The translations under genes and the position numbers were made by a program. DNA of 64,000 bases from assembly GCF_025215155.1 (NCBI RefSeq), contig NZ_JALHAM010000108.1; one strand, written 5' to 3'. Shown piece after piece: positions 53,121 through 61,954 of the stretch. Position 1 is the first letter of the stretch. Every line of letters begins with the position of its first letter. The notes under the pieces were generated by a model. The model worked only from the letters and a program-made list of their open reading frames with translations. It did no database searches and was not told where the DNA came from. This stretch comes from Dryocola clanedunensis. GTDB lineage: Bacteria > Pseudomonadota > Gammaproteobacteria > Enterobacterales > Enterobacteriaceae.

Positions 53121-54094
53121 TAATTTCCCTTTTCTAATAATAACGATATTTTTTGCCTTGCATCTTTTGCAGGCAGGTTTAGCAAATCATTTCCCGGCGC
53201 ACTCTGCGCCACCTGATTCTTCCCATATCCCCCAATTAATCCTGGGTCCGTTGGGCCATATAAGGTCACATTTGGGCGGTCTAAAGCTGCTGTAAGGTGA
53301 CTTAATCCTGTATCAACCGAAACCACAAATTTTGCTCCTGCCAGTATCCGTGCAATGCTTTCAAGTTCCAGTCTTGGTAATACATCAACGTAATCAAATC
53401 CCTCTGCCAGCCTTTTGGCACGAGCCTCTTCATGCGGTGCGCCCCACGGCAACTTTATACGTAATCCAGAATCTTTGAGCAATCCAATTAACTCGCGCCA
53501 GTGGCTTTCTGGCCAATGCTTATCGTCGCGCGTTGTGGCATGTAAAAATACCGCATAGTTTTCAGTATCGGTATTAAGATGGCTCAAGAAGTGCTGTGAA
53601 ATAGCATAGTCACCTTGTGATTGCGGTTTGCTATAGCCGAGGCTTTTTGCAAAGAGTTCACGGGTTCGTTCGACGGCATGCTGCTGCTTAGGAATGTGAT
53701 GACGGTAATGATAAAAAAGGCTAGCCAAAGGTTCGCGCGCGGTTTGCCAGTCCATGCCATGTTTGGGACCATGCGCCAGTCGGGTCACTAATGCTGCGCT
53801 TTTTACCAGTCCCTGAGCGTCAATGACCGCATCATATTGCATTGCCCGCAGGGAATCGCGGAAGGCAAGACGTTCTGATTTTACCTGCGCGGAAAACCAA
53901 TCTTTACGCCAGCGGCGAATCGCAACGGGTAAAACCTTTTCGACTGCCGAATGCCACGTTGGGATTTGCGCAAACCCTTCCTCTACTACCCAGTCAAAGC
54001 ATATACCCGGAATGGCCTGCGTCGCGTCCGTTAATGCGGGCAAGGTATGCAGTACATCGCCCATTGATGAAGTTTTGACGATTAATACCCGCAT
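53120..54094 (-). CDS. waaC: LPS heptosyltransferase I WaaC
   Basis: A GT9 enzyme adding the first heptose to Kdo2-lipid A. 324 residues. MRVLIVKTSSMGDVLHTLPAL at the N-terminus, the substrate-binding stretch HATTRDDKHWPESHWREL in the middle, and VSVDTGLSHLTAALDRPN with YGPTDPGLIGGYG near the end. It is a few residues longer than E. coli WaaC. Start and stop each overlap neighbours by one base (TAATG), indicating tight coupling. Confidence 0.97.
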   Translation of the reverse strand: MRVLIVKTSSMGDVLHTLPALTDATQAIPGICFDWVVEEGFAQIPTWHSAVEKVLPVAIRRWRKDWFSAQVKSERLAFRDSLRAMQYDAVIDAQGLVKSAALVTRLAHGPKHGMDWQTAREPLASLFYHYRHHIPKQQHAVERTRELFAKSLGYSKPQSQGDYAISQHFLSHLNTDTENYAVFLHATTRDDKHWPESHWRELIGLLKDSGLRIKLPWGAPHEEARAKRLAEGFDYVDVLPRLELESIARILAGAKFVVSVDTGLSHLTAALDRPNVTLYGPTDPGLIGGYGKNQVAQSAPGNDLLNLPAKDARQKISLLLEKGN

Positions 54095-55143
54095 TATACT
54101 TCCTTCCCGCCTTGCAGCAGCTCGTTCAACTCTGTCAACACTCGCTCCGGTGCAATATCGATCAGACTCTGATGATAGCCTTCGGCAGCCTCACCTTTGC
54201 GGACTTTGTGGTAGCCACTAATCAGACGAATAACCTTCGCTTTATGAGACAGCGGAGGGGTGAAGTCGGGGCTACTTGGTCCGTAAAGGGCGACGAGCGG
54301 ACGCCCCAGAGCAGCAGCAACATGCATTAAACCTGAGTCATTGGTGACCACTGCTCTACACGCTGCCAGCAGAATCACGGCTTGATCCAGCGCGGTGTCA
54401 CCAGCCAAGTTTCGGCAGTATGCCTGCTGCCCGGTTGTTAATGCCGACAGAATATCGTTGCCGGCCTCCTTATCTTTAGCCGAGCCGAACAGTACTACCT
54501 GGTAACCTTCGTCGATAAGCTTTCCGGCAAGGGTTGCGTAATGATAGTGCGGCCAGCGCTTTGCCGGGCCGAATTCAGCGCCAGGGCAAAAGCCAATGAT
54601 GGGCCGCTCGGCAGCCAGACTAAATGCGGAACAAGCCTGGTTTTTTTCGTGTTCATCAACCTGTAGCTGTGGCCAAAGTAGTGGCTGAGGAAGATCTTGT
54701 GCAGACTGCATGACGCCCTTGTCGTACGCCAGAGCGACATAGCGCTCAACCATTAGAGGCCAGGCCTGTTTATCCAGAACTCTGGCGTCATTGAGCAGAC
54801 CATAGCGCATCTCGCCGCGCCAGCCTGTGCGTAGCGGTATACTGGCGAAGAAAGGGACTAACGCTGATTTAAATGAGTTCGGTAATACATATGCGCGATC
54901 GTAGCGCTTTTCACGCAGGCTATGGCCCAGTCGACGGCGTTCGCCAATTTCCAGAGCTCCATGCCCCAGCGGCATGGAGAGCGCTTCGTTGACTTCAGGC
55001 ATCCGCGATAATAATGGACGACACCAGGCCGGTGCCATCACATCAATTATCGCCTGGGGATAGCGCGCCTTGAGCGTGCGGTAGAGACTTTGCGACATCA
55101 TCATGTCGCCCACCCATGACGGGCCAATCACCAGTATTTTCAT
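54094..55143 (-). CDS. waaF: LPS heptosyltransferase II WaaF
   Basis: A GT9 enzyme adding HepII to HepI. 349 residues. MKILVIGPSWVGDMMMSQSLYR at the start, FCPGAEFGPAKRWPHYHYA in the middle and VTNDSGLMHVAAALGRPLVALYGPSSPDFTPPLS near the end, the GT9 ADP-heptose site. 16 bp after hldD. Confidence 0.97.
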   Translation of the reverse strand: MKILVIGPSWVGDMMMSQSLYRTLKARYPQAIIDVMAPAWCRPLLSRMPEVNEALSMPLGHGALEIGERRRLGHSLREKRYDRAYVLPNSFKSALVPFFASIPLRTGWRGEMRYGLLNDARVLDKQAWPLMVERYVALAYDKGVMQSAQDLPQPLLWPQLQVDEHEKNQACSAFSLAAERPIIGFCPGAEFGPAKRWPHYHYATLAGKLIDEGYQVVLFGSAKDKEAGNDILSALTTGQQAYCRNLAGDTALDQAVILLAACRAVVTNDSGLMHVAAALGRPLVALYGPSSPDFTPPLSHKAKVIRLISGYHKVRKGEAAEGYHQSLIDIAPERVLTELNELLQGGKEV

Positions 55144-55159
55144 GCGTCAGGATACCTGA

Positions 55160-56092
55160 TTATGCGTCACGGTTAAGCCAGGCCATATATTCCGTCACGC
55201 CTTCGGCAACGGTCTTAAATGGCTTGTCGTAGCCAGCTGCACGCAGGTTGGCCAGATCGGCCTGAGTAAATGCCTGATAGCGGCCTTTGAGTTTTTCAGG
55301 GAAAGGAATGTACTCAATACTGCCTTTTTTATGGAATGCCAGCGTCGCATCGGCCACCGCCTGGAAGGACTCAGCTCGGCCGCTACCGCAGTTATAAATA
55401 CCTGAGACGCCGTTCTGCCAGAACCACAGGTTTACCGCTGCCACATCCCCCACGTAAATGAAGTCGCGCTTGAAGCCGTCGCTGCCTTCAAAGAGTTTTG
55501 GATTTTCGCCGTTGTTCAACTGAGTGTTCAGGTGGAACGCAACGCTTGCCATGCTGCCTTTATGGCCTTCGCGTGGGCCATAAACGTTGAAGTAACGGAA
55601 GCCGGTAATCTGTGAGTTTGCTTCCGGCAGGATCTGACGAACGTACTCATCAAACAGGAACTTCGAGTAGCCATAAACATTCAGCGGCTGCTCGTATTCA
55701 CGAGACTCGATAAAGTTGTTATTGCGACCGCCGTAGGTGGCAGCAGAAGAGGCGTACAGGAATGGAATTTCACGTTCCAGACAGTAATGCAGCACCTCTT
55801 TGGAGTACTGATAGTTATTATCCATCATGTACTTACCGTCCCACTCGGTAGTGGAGGAACACGCGCCCTCATGGAAAATGGCTTCAACTTCGCCAAACTC
55901 TTCACCCGCCATTAGCTGGATTAAGAAATCTTCTTTGTCCATGTAGTCGGAGATATTCAGGTCAACCAGATTGACGAACTTAGTCCCGTCTTTTAAGTTG
56001 TCTACGACCAGGATATCAGTATAGCCGATATCATTCAGTGACTTAATAATGTTGCTGCCGATAAAACCAGCACCACCGGTGACAATAATCAT
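55160..56092 (-). CDS. hldD: ADP-L-glycero-D-manno-heptose 6-epimerase HldD
   Basis: Final step of ADP-heptose synthesis; supplies WaaC, WaaF and WaaQ. An extended short-chain dehydrogenase. 310 residues from ATG 56092. The NADP-binding GGAGFIGSN is at residues 6-14, and the catalytic Tyr-X3-Lys is in YGYSKFLFDEY. The frame is open five codons further up, but this start matches E. coli. First gene of hldD-waaF-waaC-waaL, divergent from kbl. Confidence 0.97.
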   Translation of the reverse strand: MIIVTGGAGFIGSNIIKSLNDIGYTDILVVDNLKDGTKFVNLVDLNISDYMDKEDFLIQLMAGEEFGEVEAIFHEGACSSTTEWDGKYMMDNNYQYSKEVLHYCLEREIPFLYASSAATYGGRNNNFIESREYEQPLNVYGYSKFLFDEYVRQILPEANSQITGFRYFNVYGPREGHKGSMASVAFHLNTQLNNGENPKLFEGSDGFKRDFIYVGDVAAVNLWFWQNGVSGIYNCGSGRAESFQAVADATLAFHKKGSIEYIPFPEKLKGRYQAFTQADLANLRAAGYDKPFKTVAEGVTEYMAWLNRDA

Positions 56093-56309
56093 AAGCGTAA
56101 CCTTCACAATTTGGGGGGCTGCAAGGCACGATACCTCGCACGCTAATGGCTCTTATCATACCATTACAATCAAAGACCCGCCTAATCAGACTAAGTTTCC
56201 CGCCTTCGTGATTTATCCTGCAAAAATCAGATTCCCTGAAGCGTAATCTCGTCTCAACGTATAGCTTTGGGTAATATGTTCCGAAATTTGCCCTGCCTGG
56301 AGAATCGCG

Positions 56310-57506
56310 ATGCGCGAAGATTTTTACCAACAATTAACTTCTCAGCTTGAAACTGCTCGTTCAGAAGGTCTCTTCAAAGAAGAAAGGATTATTACCTCAG
56401 CGCAGCAGGCGGATATCACCGTTGCCGATGGCAGCCACGTTATCAATTTCTGTGCAAACAACTATCTGGGGCTGGCTAACCACCCGCAGCTGATTGAAGC
56501 TGCGAAGCAGGGTATGGATAAACACGGATTCGGTATGGCGTCCGTGCGTTTTATCTGCGGTACGCAGGATAGCCATAAGGAGCTTGAGGGTAAGCTTGCA
56601 GGTTTCCTTGGGATGGATGATGCGATTCTTTACTCATCCTGCTTTGATGCAAACGGCGGACTGTTCGAAACGCTGCTCGGCCCTGAAGACGCGATTATCT
56701 CCGATGCGCTGAACCACGCTTCTATCATCGACGGCGTGCGCTTATGTAAAGCGCAGCGTTATCGTTATGCCAATAACGATATGCAGGAGTTGGAAGCACG
56801 TCTGAAAGAGGCTCGTGCTGCGGGCGCTCGCCACGTGATGATCGCCACCGATGGCGTATTTTCTATGGATGGCGTCATTGCCAACCTGCAAGGCGTGTGC
56901 GATCTGGCGGATAAATATGATGCGCTGGTGATGGTCGATGACTCTCACGCCGTAGGTTTTGTTGGTGAAAATGGTCGTGGCACGCACGAATATTGCAAGG
57001 TCATGGACCGTGTAGACATTATCACTGGTACGCTCGGCAAGGCACTTGGTGGTGCTTCTGGTGGCTATACCGCTGGTCGTAAAGAGGTGATTGAGTGGCT
57101 GCGTCAGCGCTCCCGTCCTTATCTCTTCTCTAACTCGCTGGCTCCGGCCATTGTTTCTGCTTCTATTAAAGTTCTGGAGATGCTGGAAACCGGAGCAGAG
57201 CTGCGTGAGCGCCTGTGGACCAACGCCAGCCTCTTCAGGGAGAAAATGACTGCGGCAGGTTTTACGCTTGCCGGAGCCGATCACGCCATCATCCCCGTGA
57301 TGCTTGGCGAAGCGACCGTAGCGCAGAACTTTGCCCGCGAGCTGCAAAAAGAAGGCATTTACGTCACCGGGTTCTTCTATCCGGTAGTTCCAAAAGGTCA
57401 GGCGCGCATTCGTACGCAGATGTCGGCCGCTCATACCCCTGAGCAGATTGAGCGTGCGGTTGATGCGTTTACGCGTATCGGTAAACAGTTGGGCGTTATC
57501 GCCTGA
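56310..57506 (+). CDS. kbl: 2-amino-3-ketobutyrate CoA ligase (glycine C-acetyltransferase)
   Basis: A PLP enzyme cleaving 2-amino-3-oxobutyrate with CoA to glycine and acetyl-CoA; works with Tdh in threonine breakdown. 398 residues, the E. coli length. The PLP lysine is in ITGTLGKALGGASGG (Lys244). VMVDDSHAVGFVG is the cofactor-binding Asp-X-His segment. Upstream 56093-56309 shows promoter-like AT-rich sequence only. tdh starts 10 bp after its stop. Confidence 0.97.
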   Translation: MREDFYQQLTSQLETARSEGLFKEERIITSAQQADITVADGSHVINFCANNYLGLANHPQLIEAAKQGMDKHGFGMASVRFICGTQDSHKELEGKLAGFLGMDDAILYSSCFDANGGLFETLLGPEDAIISDALNHASIIDGVRLCKAQRYRYANNDMQELEARLKEARAAGARHVMIATDGVFSMDGVIANLQGVCDLADKYDALVMVDDSHAVGFVGENGRGTHEYCKVMDRVDIITGTLGKALGGASGGYTAGRKEVIEWLRQRSRPYLFSNSLAPAIVSASIKVLEMLETGAELRERLWTNASLFREKMTAAGFTLAGADHAIIPVMLGEATVAQNFARELQKEGIYVTGFFYPVVPKGQARIRTQMSAAHTPEQIERAVDAFTRIGKQLGVIA

Positions 57507-57516
57507 GGGAGCGGTC

Positions 57517-58542
57517 ATGAAAGCATTAGCAAAACTGAAGGCGGAAGAGGGCATCTGGATGACGGATGCGCCCAAACCGGAGATGGGCCATAACGATCTG
57601 CTGATCAAAATCCGTAAGACCGCGATCTGCGGCACCGATGTGCATATTTATAACTGGGATGAATGGTCTCAGAAAACCATTCCCGTCCCGATGGTGGTTG
57701 GCCACGAGTACGTGGGTGAAGTTGTTGGTATTGGCCAGGAAGTGAAAGGGTTCAAAATCGGCGACCGTGTTTCCGGCGAAGGCCACATTACGTGCGGACA
57801 CTGCCGCAACTGCCGCGCAGGCCGCACTCACCTGTGTCGCAATACCACCGGTGTAGGCGTGAACCGCCCGGGCTGCTTTGCAGAGTATCTGGTTCTGCCT
57901 GCGTTTAACGCTTTCAAAATCCCCGATAACATATCTGACGATCTGGCGTCTATCTTCGACCCGTTTGGTAACGCGGTACACACCGCGCTGTCTTTCGACC
58001 TGGTCGGTGAGGATGTGCTGGTGTCAGGCGCAGGCCCGATTGGCATTATGGCGGCGGCTGTTGCCAAACATGTCGGCGCCCGTAATGTCGTCATCACTGA
58101 CGTGAACGATTATCGTCTTGAGCTGGCGCGCGAAATGGGCGTGACCCGTGCGGTAAATGTCAGTAAAGAAAGCCTGACCGATGTCATGCATGAGCTGGGC
58201 ATGACAGAAGGTTTCGATGTGGGCCTCGAAATGTCCGGCGCACCGCCTGCATTCCGCTCTATGCTTGACACCATGAACAATGGTGGGCGCATTGCAATGC
58301 TGGGTATTCCACCTTCCGATATGTCAATCGACTGGACAAAAGTCATCTTCAAAGGCTTGTTCATCAAAGGCATTTACGGCCGTGAGATGTTCGAAACCTG
58401 GTATAAAATGGCCGCACTGATCCAGTCTGGCCTGGACCTGTCGCCGATTATCACCCATCGCTTTACTATCGATGATTTCCAGAAAGGATTCGATGCTATG
58501 CGTTCCGGGCAGTCAGGTAAGGTAATTCTTAGCTGGGATTAA
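57517..58542 (+). CDS. tdh: L-threonine 3-dehydrogenase
   Basis: A zinc alcohol-dehydrogenase family enzyme oxidising threonine to 2-amino-3-ketobutyrate with NAD+. 341 residues from ATG 57517 (MKALAKLKAEEG). The catalytic zinc site includes Cys38 in ICGTDVH and GHEYVGEV. The structural zinc cysteines are in CGHCRNCRAGRTHLC. The Rossmann motif GAGPIGIMAA follows. Second gene of kbl-tdh. Confidence 0.97.
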   Translation: MKALAKLKAEEGIWMTDAPKPEMGHNDLLIKIRKTAICGTDVHIYNWDEWSQKTIPVPMVVGHEYVGEVVGIGQEVKGFKIGDRVSGEGHITCGHCRNCRAGRTHLCRNTTGVGVNRPGCFAEYLVLPAFNAFKIPDNISDDLASIFDPFGNAVHTALSFDLVGEDVLVSGAGPIGIMAAAVAKHVGARNVVITDVNDYRLELAREMGVTRAVNVSKESLTDVMHELGMTEGFDVGLEMSGAPPAFRSMLDTMNNGGRIAMLGIPPSDMSIDWTKVIFKGLFIKGIYGREMFETWYKMAALIQSGLDLSPIITHRFTIDDFQKGFDAMRSGQSGKVILSWD

Positions 58543-58730
58543 TAGTTAGCGGCCTTTTAATATGAGATGGTTAATTAAGAAGTTAACCATCTTTTTATTA
58601 CTGTTAATTCCTGCCGTTTTTGTAAAGTTAATTAACTCTTTGTCAGTCTGCCCCAAACATCTTGCTTCACATCGTTTGTCATAATAACATCCAGAAATTA
58701 TTATTTCCGCCATGCCCTGGGGGACAGACG

Positions 58731-59684
58731 GTGAATAAATATAATGTTGATGTTAGTATCATTGTTCCGGTGTATAACGACGGGAACAATATATCCAGAG
58801 TTATAAAAAAATTACTCGCTGAAAAGAGGATTAATATTGAGATAATTCTGGTTAATGATGGTTCAGTGGATAATACGCTTGATGTTATTAATTCCTTCAA
58901 AGATAAGCGTTTGCTGGTAATAAACCAGGAAAACCTGGGCGTCTATGCAGCCCGTAACGCTGCGCTGGCAAAGCATTCAGGGAAGTGGCTAATGCTGCTG
59001 GACTCTGATGACGACTTTACAGAGGATTTGATTTTTGACCGGTACAATGAAGCGACAAAACATGATGTTGATGTCCTTATCTCCAACGGTCGTATTGTTG
59101 ACGAGCATGATTCCTTTGCCGGCGAGATCATTCACCGGAAACAAATTTATAATCATGTGATTAGCGGTAATCAGTGGGTCGAACACGCGGTTAGAAATAA
59201 TGAGTGGCCACATTATCTCTGGCTGCAGATGATCCGGTCAGAATATATTAAGAAAAACTCCCTTGTTTTTAATGCAGGCTACAGCCATCAGGATATTTTA
59301 TGGACGGCCATGTTAGGTTTGTATAATGGTCGATTCTATATCTCTGACAGACCTGATTATTTTTACGTAAACAATCCTCACTCCATTACCAAAAGTAAGA
59401 AGTATTATGATTGCCGTGCGTATAGTTATATTGAGGTAATCAGTAAGCTCATCTTGCTTGCAAATGGCGAAGTGAATGCCGGTATAAAAAAAGCATTCTT
59501 GCGCCATGCCTCTCATGAGTGTCGTCACTTTTTTGGACTTTATCGTAAAAAAGTTTCTGAAAAAAATGCCGTTAAGGCTATGTTTATAAAGAAAATCAGC
59601 TTTAGTGATTTATTTCGTGGCGCATCAACGTGCAAGCAATACTGGTTGTTAATGAGGCTTTACCGCATCCTTAAAGCAAACTAA
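58731..59684 (+). CDS. waaH: Family 2 glycosyltransferase, WaaH (YibD)-like
   Basis: A GT-A fold transferase of 317 residues from GTG 58731, which is preceded by GGGGGA. VSIIVPVYNDGNNISRVI is at residues 7-24, the nucleotide-binding VNDGS near 44, and the DxD equivalent LLDSDDDF near 100. YSHQDILWTAML corresponds to HQDIVWT in E. coli WaaH. WaaH adds glucuronic acid to HepIII under phosphate limitation. The position between tdh and yibQ is that of waaH, but overall similarity seems low, so donor and acceptor are uncertain. An in-frame TTG at 58662 is less likely. Confidence 0.7.
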   Translation: MNKYNVDVSIIVPVYNDGNNISRVIKKLLAEKRINIEIILVNDGSVDNTLDVINSFKDKRLLVINQENLGVYAARNAALAKHSGKWLMLLDSDDDFTEDLIFDRYNEATKHDVDVLISNGRIVDEHDSFAGEIIHRKQIYNHVISGNQWVEHAVRNNEWPHYLWLQMIRSEYIKKNSLVFNAGYSHQDILWTAMLGLYNGRFYISDRPDYFYVNNPHSITKSKKYYDCRAYSYIEVISKLILLANGEVNAGIKKAFLRHASHECRHFFGLYRKKVSEKNAVKAMFIKKISFSDLFRGASTCKQYWLLMRLYRILKAN

Positions 59685-59689
59685 AGCCA

Positions 59690-59721
59690 GGCTGTCGGCA
59701 AACTCCGACAGCCCTTCTTTT
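59690..59721 (+). terminator. Terminator after waaH-like gene
   Basis: GGCTGTCGG-caaact-CCGACAGCC is a perfect 9-bp stem followed by a T-rich tract, beginning 6 bp after the stop codon and reaching the end of the convergent yibQ. Confidence 0.85.
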
Positions 59722-60658
59722 ATCGTACTTGTCCCCAACCCTGCCATTGATTTTTCATGTACTTCACTAGCGTGCTCTCTCCGATACTGTCACTGAGTAC
59801 CGCGAAATAGGTGGTAGCGTGTACTGGCTCCAGCGGTTTCTTCGGCTTGCAGAGTTTTACGCCCATGAACGGATTACGCGGCTGCTCTGCTGGTTTACCC
59901 GGCACCGTATTATTCGGTCTGGACGTATCCACCTGCAGTTCATTCAGCAGGCTGCTTGGGCGCACCAAAGTGATATCTGGCGGTAGGTTATAAACCATCT
60001 GCTGCAGTACTCGTACGGTAGTGGGGTGAGGATGACCGATAGCGATAGCAGAGCCGTTGCGTCGTGCCAGAGCTACAGCACGATTGAACTGCACACGGAT
60101 GTCAGCTTCATTCTGCTTGTCGTCGAGGAACACCTTGCGCTTGATAACCTTGACCTTAGTTCCTGCGGCGGCACGCATTGACTGGCTGTTGCCGATGGTT
60201 ACGCTGTCGAGGAAGTAAAGGTTGTACTGATCCAGCGACTGCATCACCTTCTGCATGCCAAACAGGCTGGAGGTCATGGCGCTGCCCATGTGGTTGTTCA
60301 GGCCCACGGCATACGGCACCTTGTTCACTGCGTCCCGAATAATCCTCTCTATTTCAGCGCTGCTCATATCCGGGCGCAGGGTATCTTTTTCCAGCGGCTG
60401 CTTGCTAAGCGGTGCCATCGGCAGATGGATTAGCACTTCATGGCCAGCGTTGTGCGCTTTGGTTGCCATTTCGTGGGAATGCGGTGCGTTGGGCAATACG
60501 GCGACGGAAATATTGGCAGGCAGGGCGATAACCTGGTTTTCCTGATGAGGACGATAGCCGAAATCATCTATCACAATCGCCAGCTTGCCGGCATAAACGG
60601 GAGTTGCCAGCGCCAGAGCGCAGGCGAGCGAGGAGACAACGTGACGAAATTGAAGCAA
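59720..60658 (-). CDS. yibQ: YibQ, divergent polysaccharide deacetylase-family periplasmic protein
   Basis: A 312-residue exported protein of the DUF610/YibQ group, with a polysaccharide-deacetylase-like fold. The signal peptide (FRHVVSSLACALALATPVYA) ends near residue 23 and is followed by GKLAIVIDDFGYRP with the Asp-Asp pair. HEVLIHLPMAP and AIGHPHPTTV carry the conserved histidines. TTG start, as the E. coli gene appears to use a non-ATG start. It begins 3 bp after the envC stop, so it is the last gene of gpmI-envC-yibQ. Enzymatic activity is unproven. Confidence 0.9.
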   Translation of the reverse strand: MLQFRHVVSSLACALALATPVYAGKLAIVIDDFGYRPHQENQVIALPANISVAVLPNAPHSHEMATKAHNAGHEVLIHLPMAPLSKQPLEKDTLRPDMSSAEIERIIRDAVNKVPYAVGLNNHMGSAMTSSLFGMQKVMQSLDQYNLYFLDSVTIGNSQSMRAAAGTKVKVIKRKVFLDDKQNEADIRVQFNRAVALARRNGSAIAIGHPHPTTVRVLQQMVYNLPPDITLVRPSSLLNELQVDTSRPNNTVPGKPAEQPRNPFMGVKLCKPKKPLEPVHATTYFAVLSDSIGESTLVKYMKNQWQGWGQVR

Positions 60659-60661
60659 AAC

Positions 60662-61921
60662 TTATCTTCCCAACCACGGTTGTGGATTGACTGCCTGGCC
60701 CTGGCGACGAATTTCGAAATAGAGTGACGGGCGGCCCTGACCACCACTGTTACCCACCAGCGCGATGGGTTGACCGGCTTTGACCTGAGTGCCTACGCTG
60801 ACAAGCGCACTCTGATTGTAGCCGTATAAGCTCATATCGCCTTTACCATGTTCAACGACCACGACCAGGCCGTAACCTTGTAACCAGTCGGCAAGAATCA
60901 CACGTCCGTCAGCGATGGCTCTTACTTCTTTGCCTTCACTGGCGGCGATAACGATACCTTTCCAACGTAGTTCACCCTGCAGCTGTTCGCCATAACGATG
61001 CAGTAAAGAGCCGCGAACTGGCCAGTAAGCCTGCCCGCGTGGGGCGCCAAGACCGCCGGTACGGGAAATTAATGAACGTTCTGATTCGGTTGGTTTGTAT
61101 GTGCTGCCTTTGCTGGCTGCAGTTTTCTGACGTGATTTAACCGCTTCTGCTTCGCGAGCCTCTTTTTCCGCACGCGCTTTGGCAGCGGCGGCGGCACGAG
61201 CAATTTGGTTTTGCAGGCGGGATTCGTTCTGACGCATCTCGCCGAGCTTCTGCTGATCCTGCTGAATCGATGACTCCAGCGTTGCGAGGGTTTTCTTACG
61301 CTGATCGCGGGCATCCTGCAGCTTAGCCTGTTGGGCTTGCTGATCGTACAGCAGCGTTTGCTGTTCGGTCTGCTTCGCTTCGAGGGTTGCTTTTTGCTCG
61401 TCAACTTCCGCTTTGGTTTGCTTCAGCTGAGCAATGGTTTCCTGACGCGCGGCGTTCAGATAACCAAAATAGGCCTGTAAGCGCTGACCACGCTGGCTCT
61501 CTTCACCACTCAGAATCAACTGTATCCCGGTATGCTGGCCCTGACGAAATGCCGCATCAAGCTGGGCGGCCAGGTTACGCTCCTGGGTAGCCTGCTGCTT
61601 TTGCAGCTTCATCAGTGAAGCATTCATGGTGTCGATTTGCTGATTTAGCGTTGCGAGGGTGTTTTGCGTGTCGTGCAGCTTGCGGCTTGCTTGAGCAATC
61701 GCCTGTTCCTGCGTTTTTAATTGGGCAAGCAGCGTTGCGCGTTGCTGTTGCTGTTGGCGTACAGCTCGTTCTTTAGCCGCAATATCCTGCTGGATTGATT
61801 TTAGCTGGGCGCTGTCGTCTGCATGGCTGGACAAAGGGCATAACAATACGCCAGCGCTAAGCACGCTGGCGTAGAAAATGGGCCTGACGGACAACCGTTT
61901 CGGTTTCGTGGCCCATGTCAT
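60662..61921 (-). CDS. envC: Murein hydrolase activator EnvC
   Basis: A periplasmic divisome protein recruited by FtsEX that activates amidases AmiA and AmiB. 419 residues from ATG 61921. A signal peptide ends near HADD. A long coiled coil (about residues 40-270) contains Gln/Ala/Lys-rich heptads. The C-terminal LytM (M23) domain lacks the zinc ligands: YGYNQSA stands where the catalytic His lies in active enzymes, and GRPSLYFEIRRQG where HLHFE is normal. This degenerate state is conserved in E. coli EnvC. 33 bp after gpmI. Confidence 0.96.
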   Translation of the reverse strand: MTWATKPKRLSVRPIFYASVLSAGVLLCPLSSHADDSAQLKSIQQDIAAKERAVRQQQQQRATLLAQLKTQEQAIAQASRKLHDTQNTLATLNQQIDTMNASLMKLQKQQATQERNLAAQLDAAFRQGQHTGIQLILSGEESQRGQRLQAYFGYLNAARQETIAQLKQTKAEVDEQKATLEAKQTEQQTLLYDQQAQQAKLQDARDQRKKTLATLESSIQQDQQKLGEMRQNESRLQNQIARAAAAAKARAEKEAREAEAVKSRQKTAASKGSTYKPTESERSLISRTGGLGAPRGQAYWPVRGSLLHRYGEQLQGELRWKGIVIAASEGKEVRAIADGRVILADWLQGYGLVVVVEHGKGDMSLYGYNQSALVSVGTQVKAGQPIALVGNSGGQGRPSLYFEIRRQGQAVNPQPWLGR

Positions 61922-61954
61922 TGAAAAAATCGCCTTTCCCCTCATGGGGAGGGA

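Noticed and set aside
58630..58700. Possible PhoB box (TTGTCAT) before the WaaH-like gene
   Set aside because: E. coli waaH is phosphate-regulated, so I looked, but only one half-site is seen and no second repeat at 11-bp spacing.
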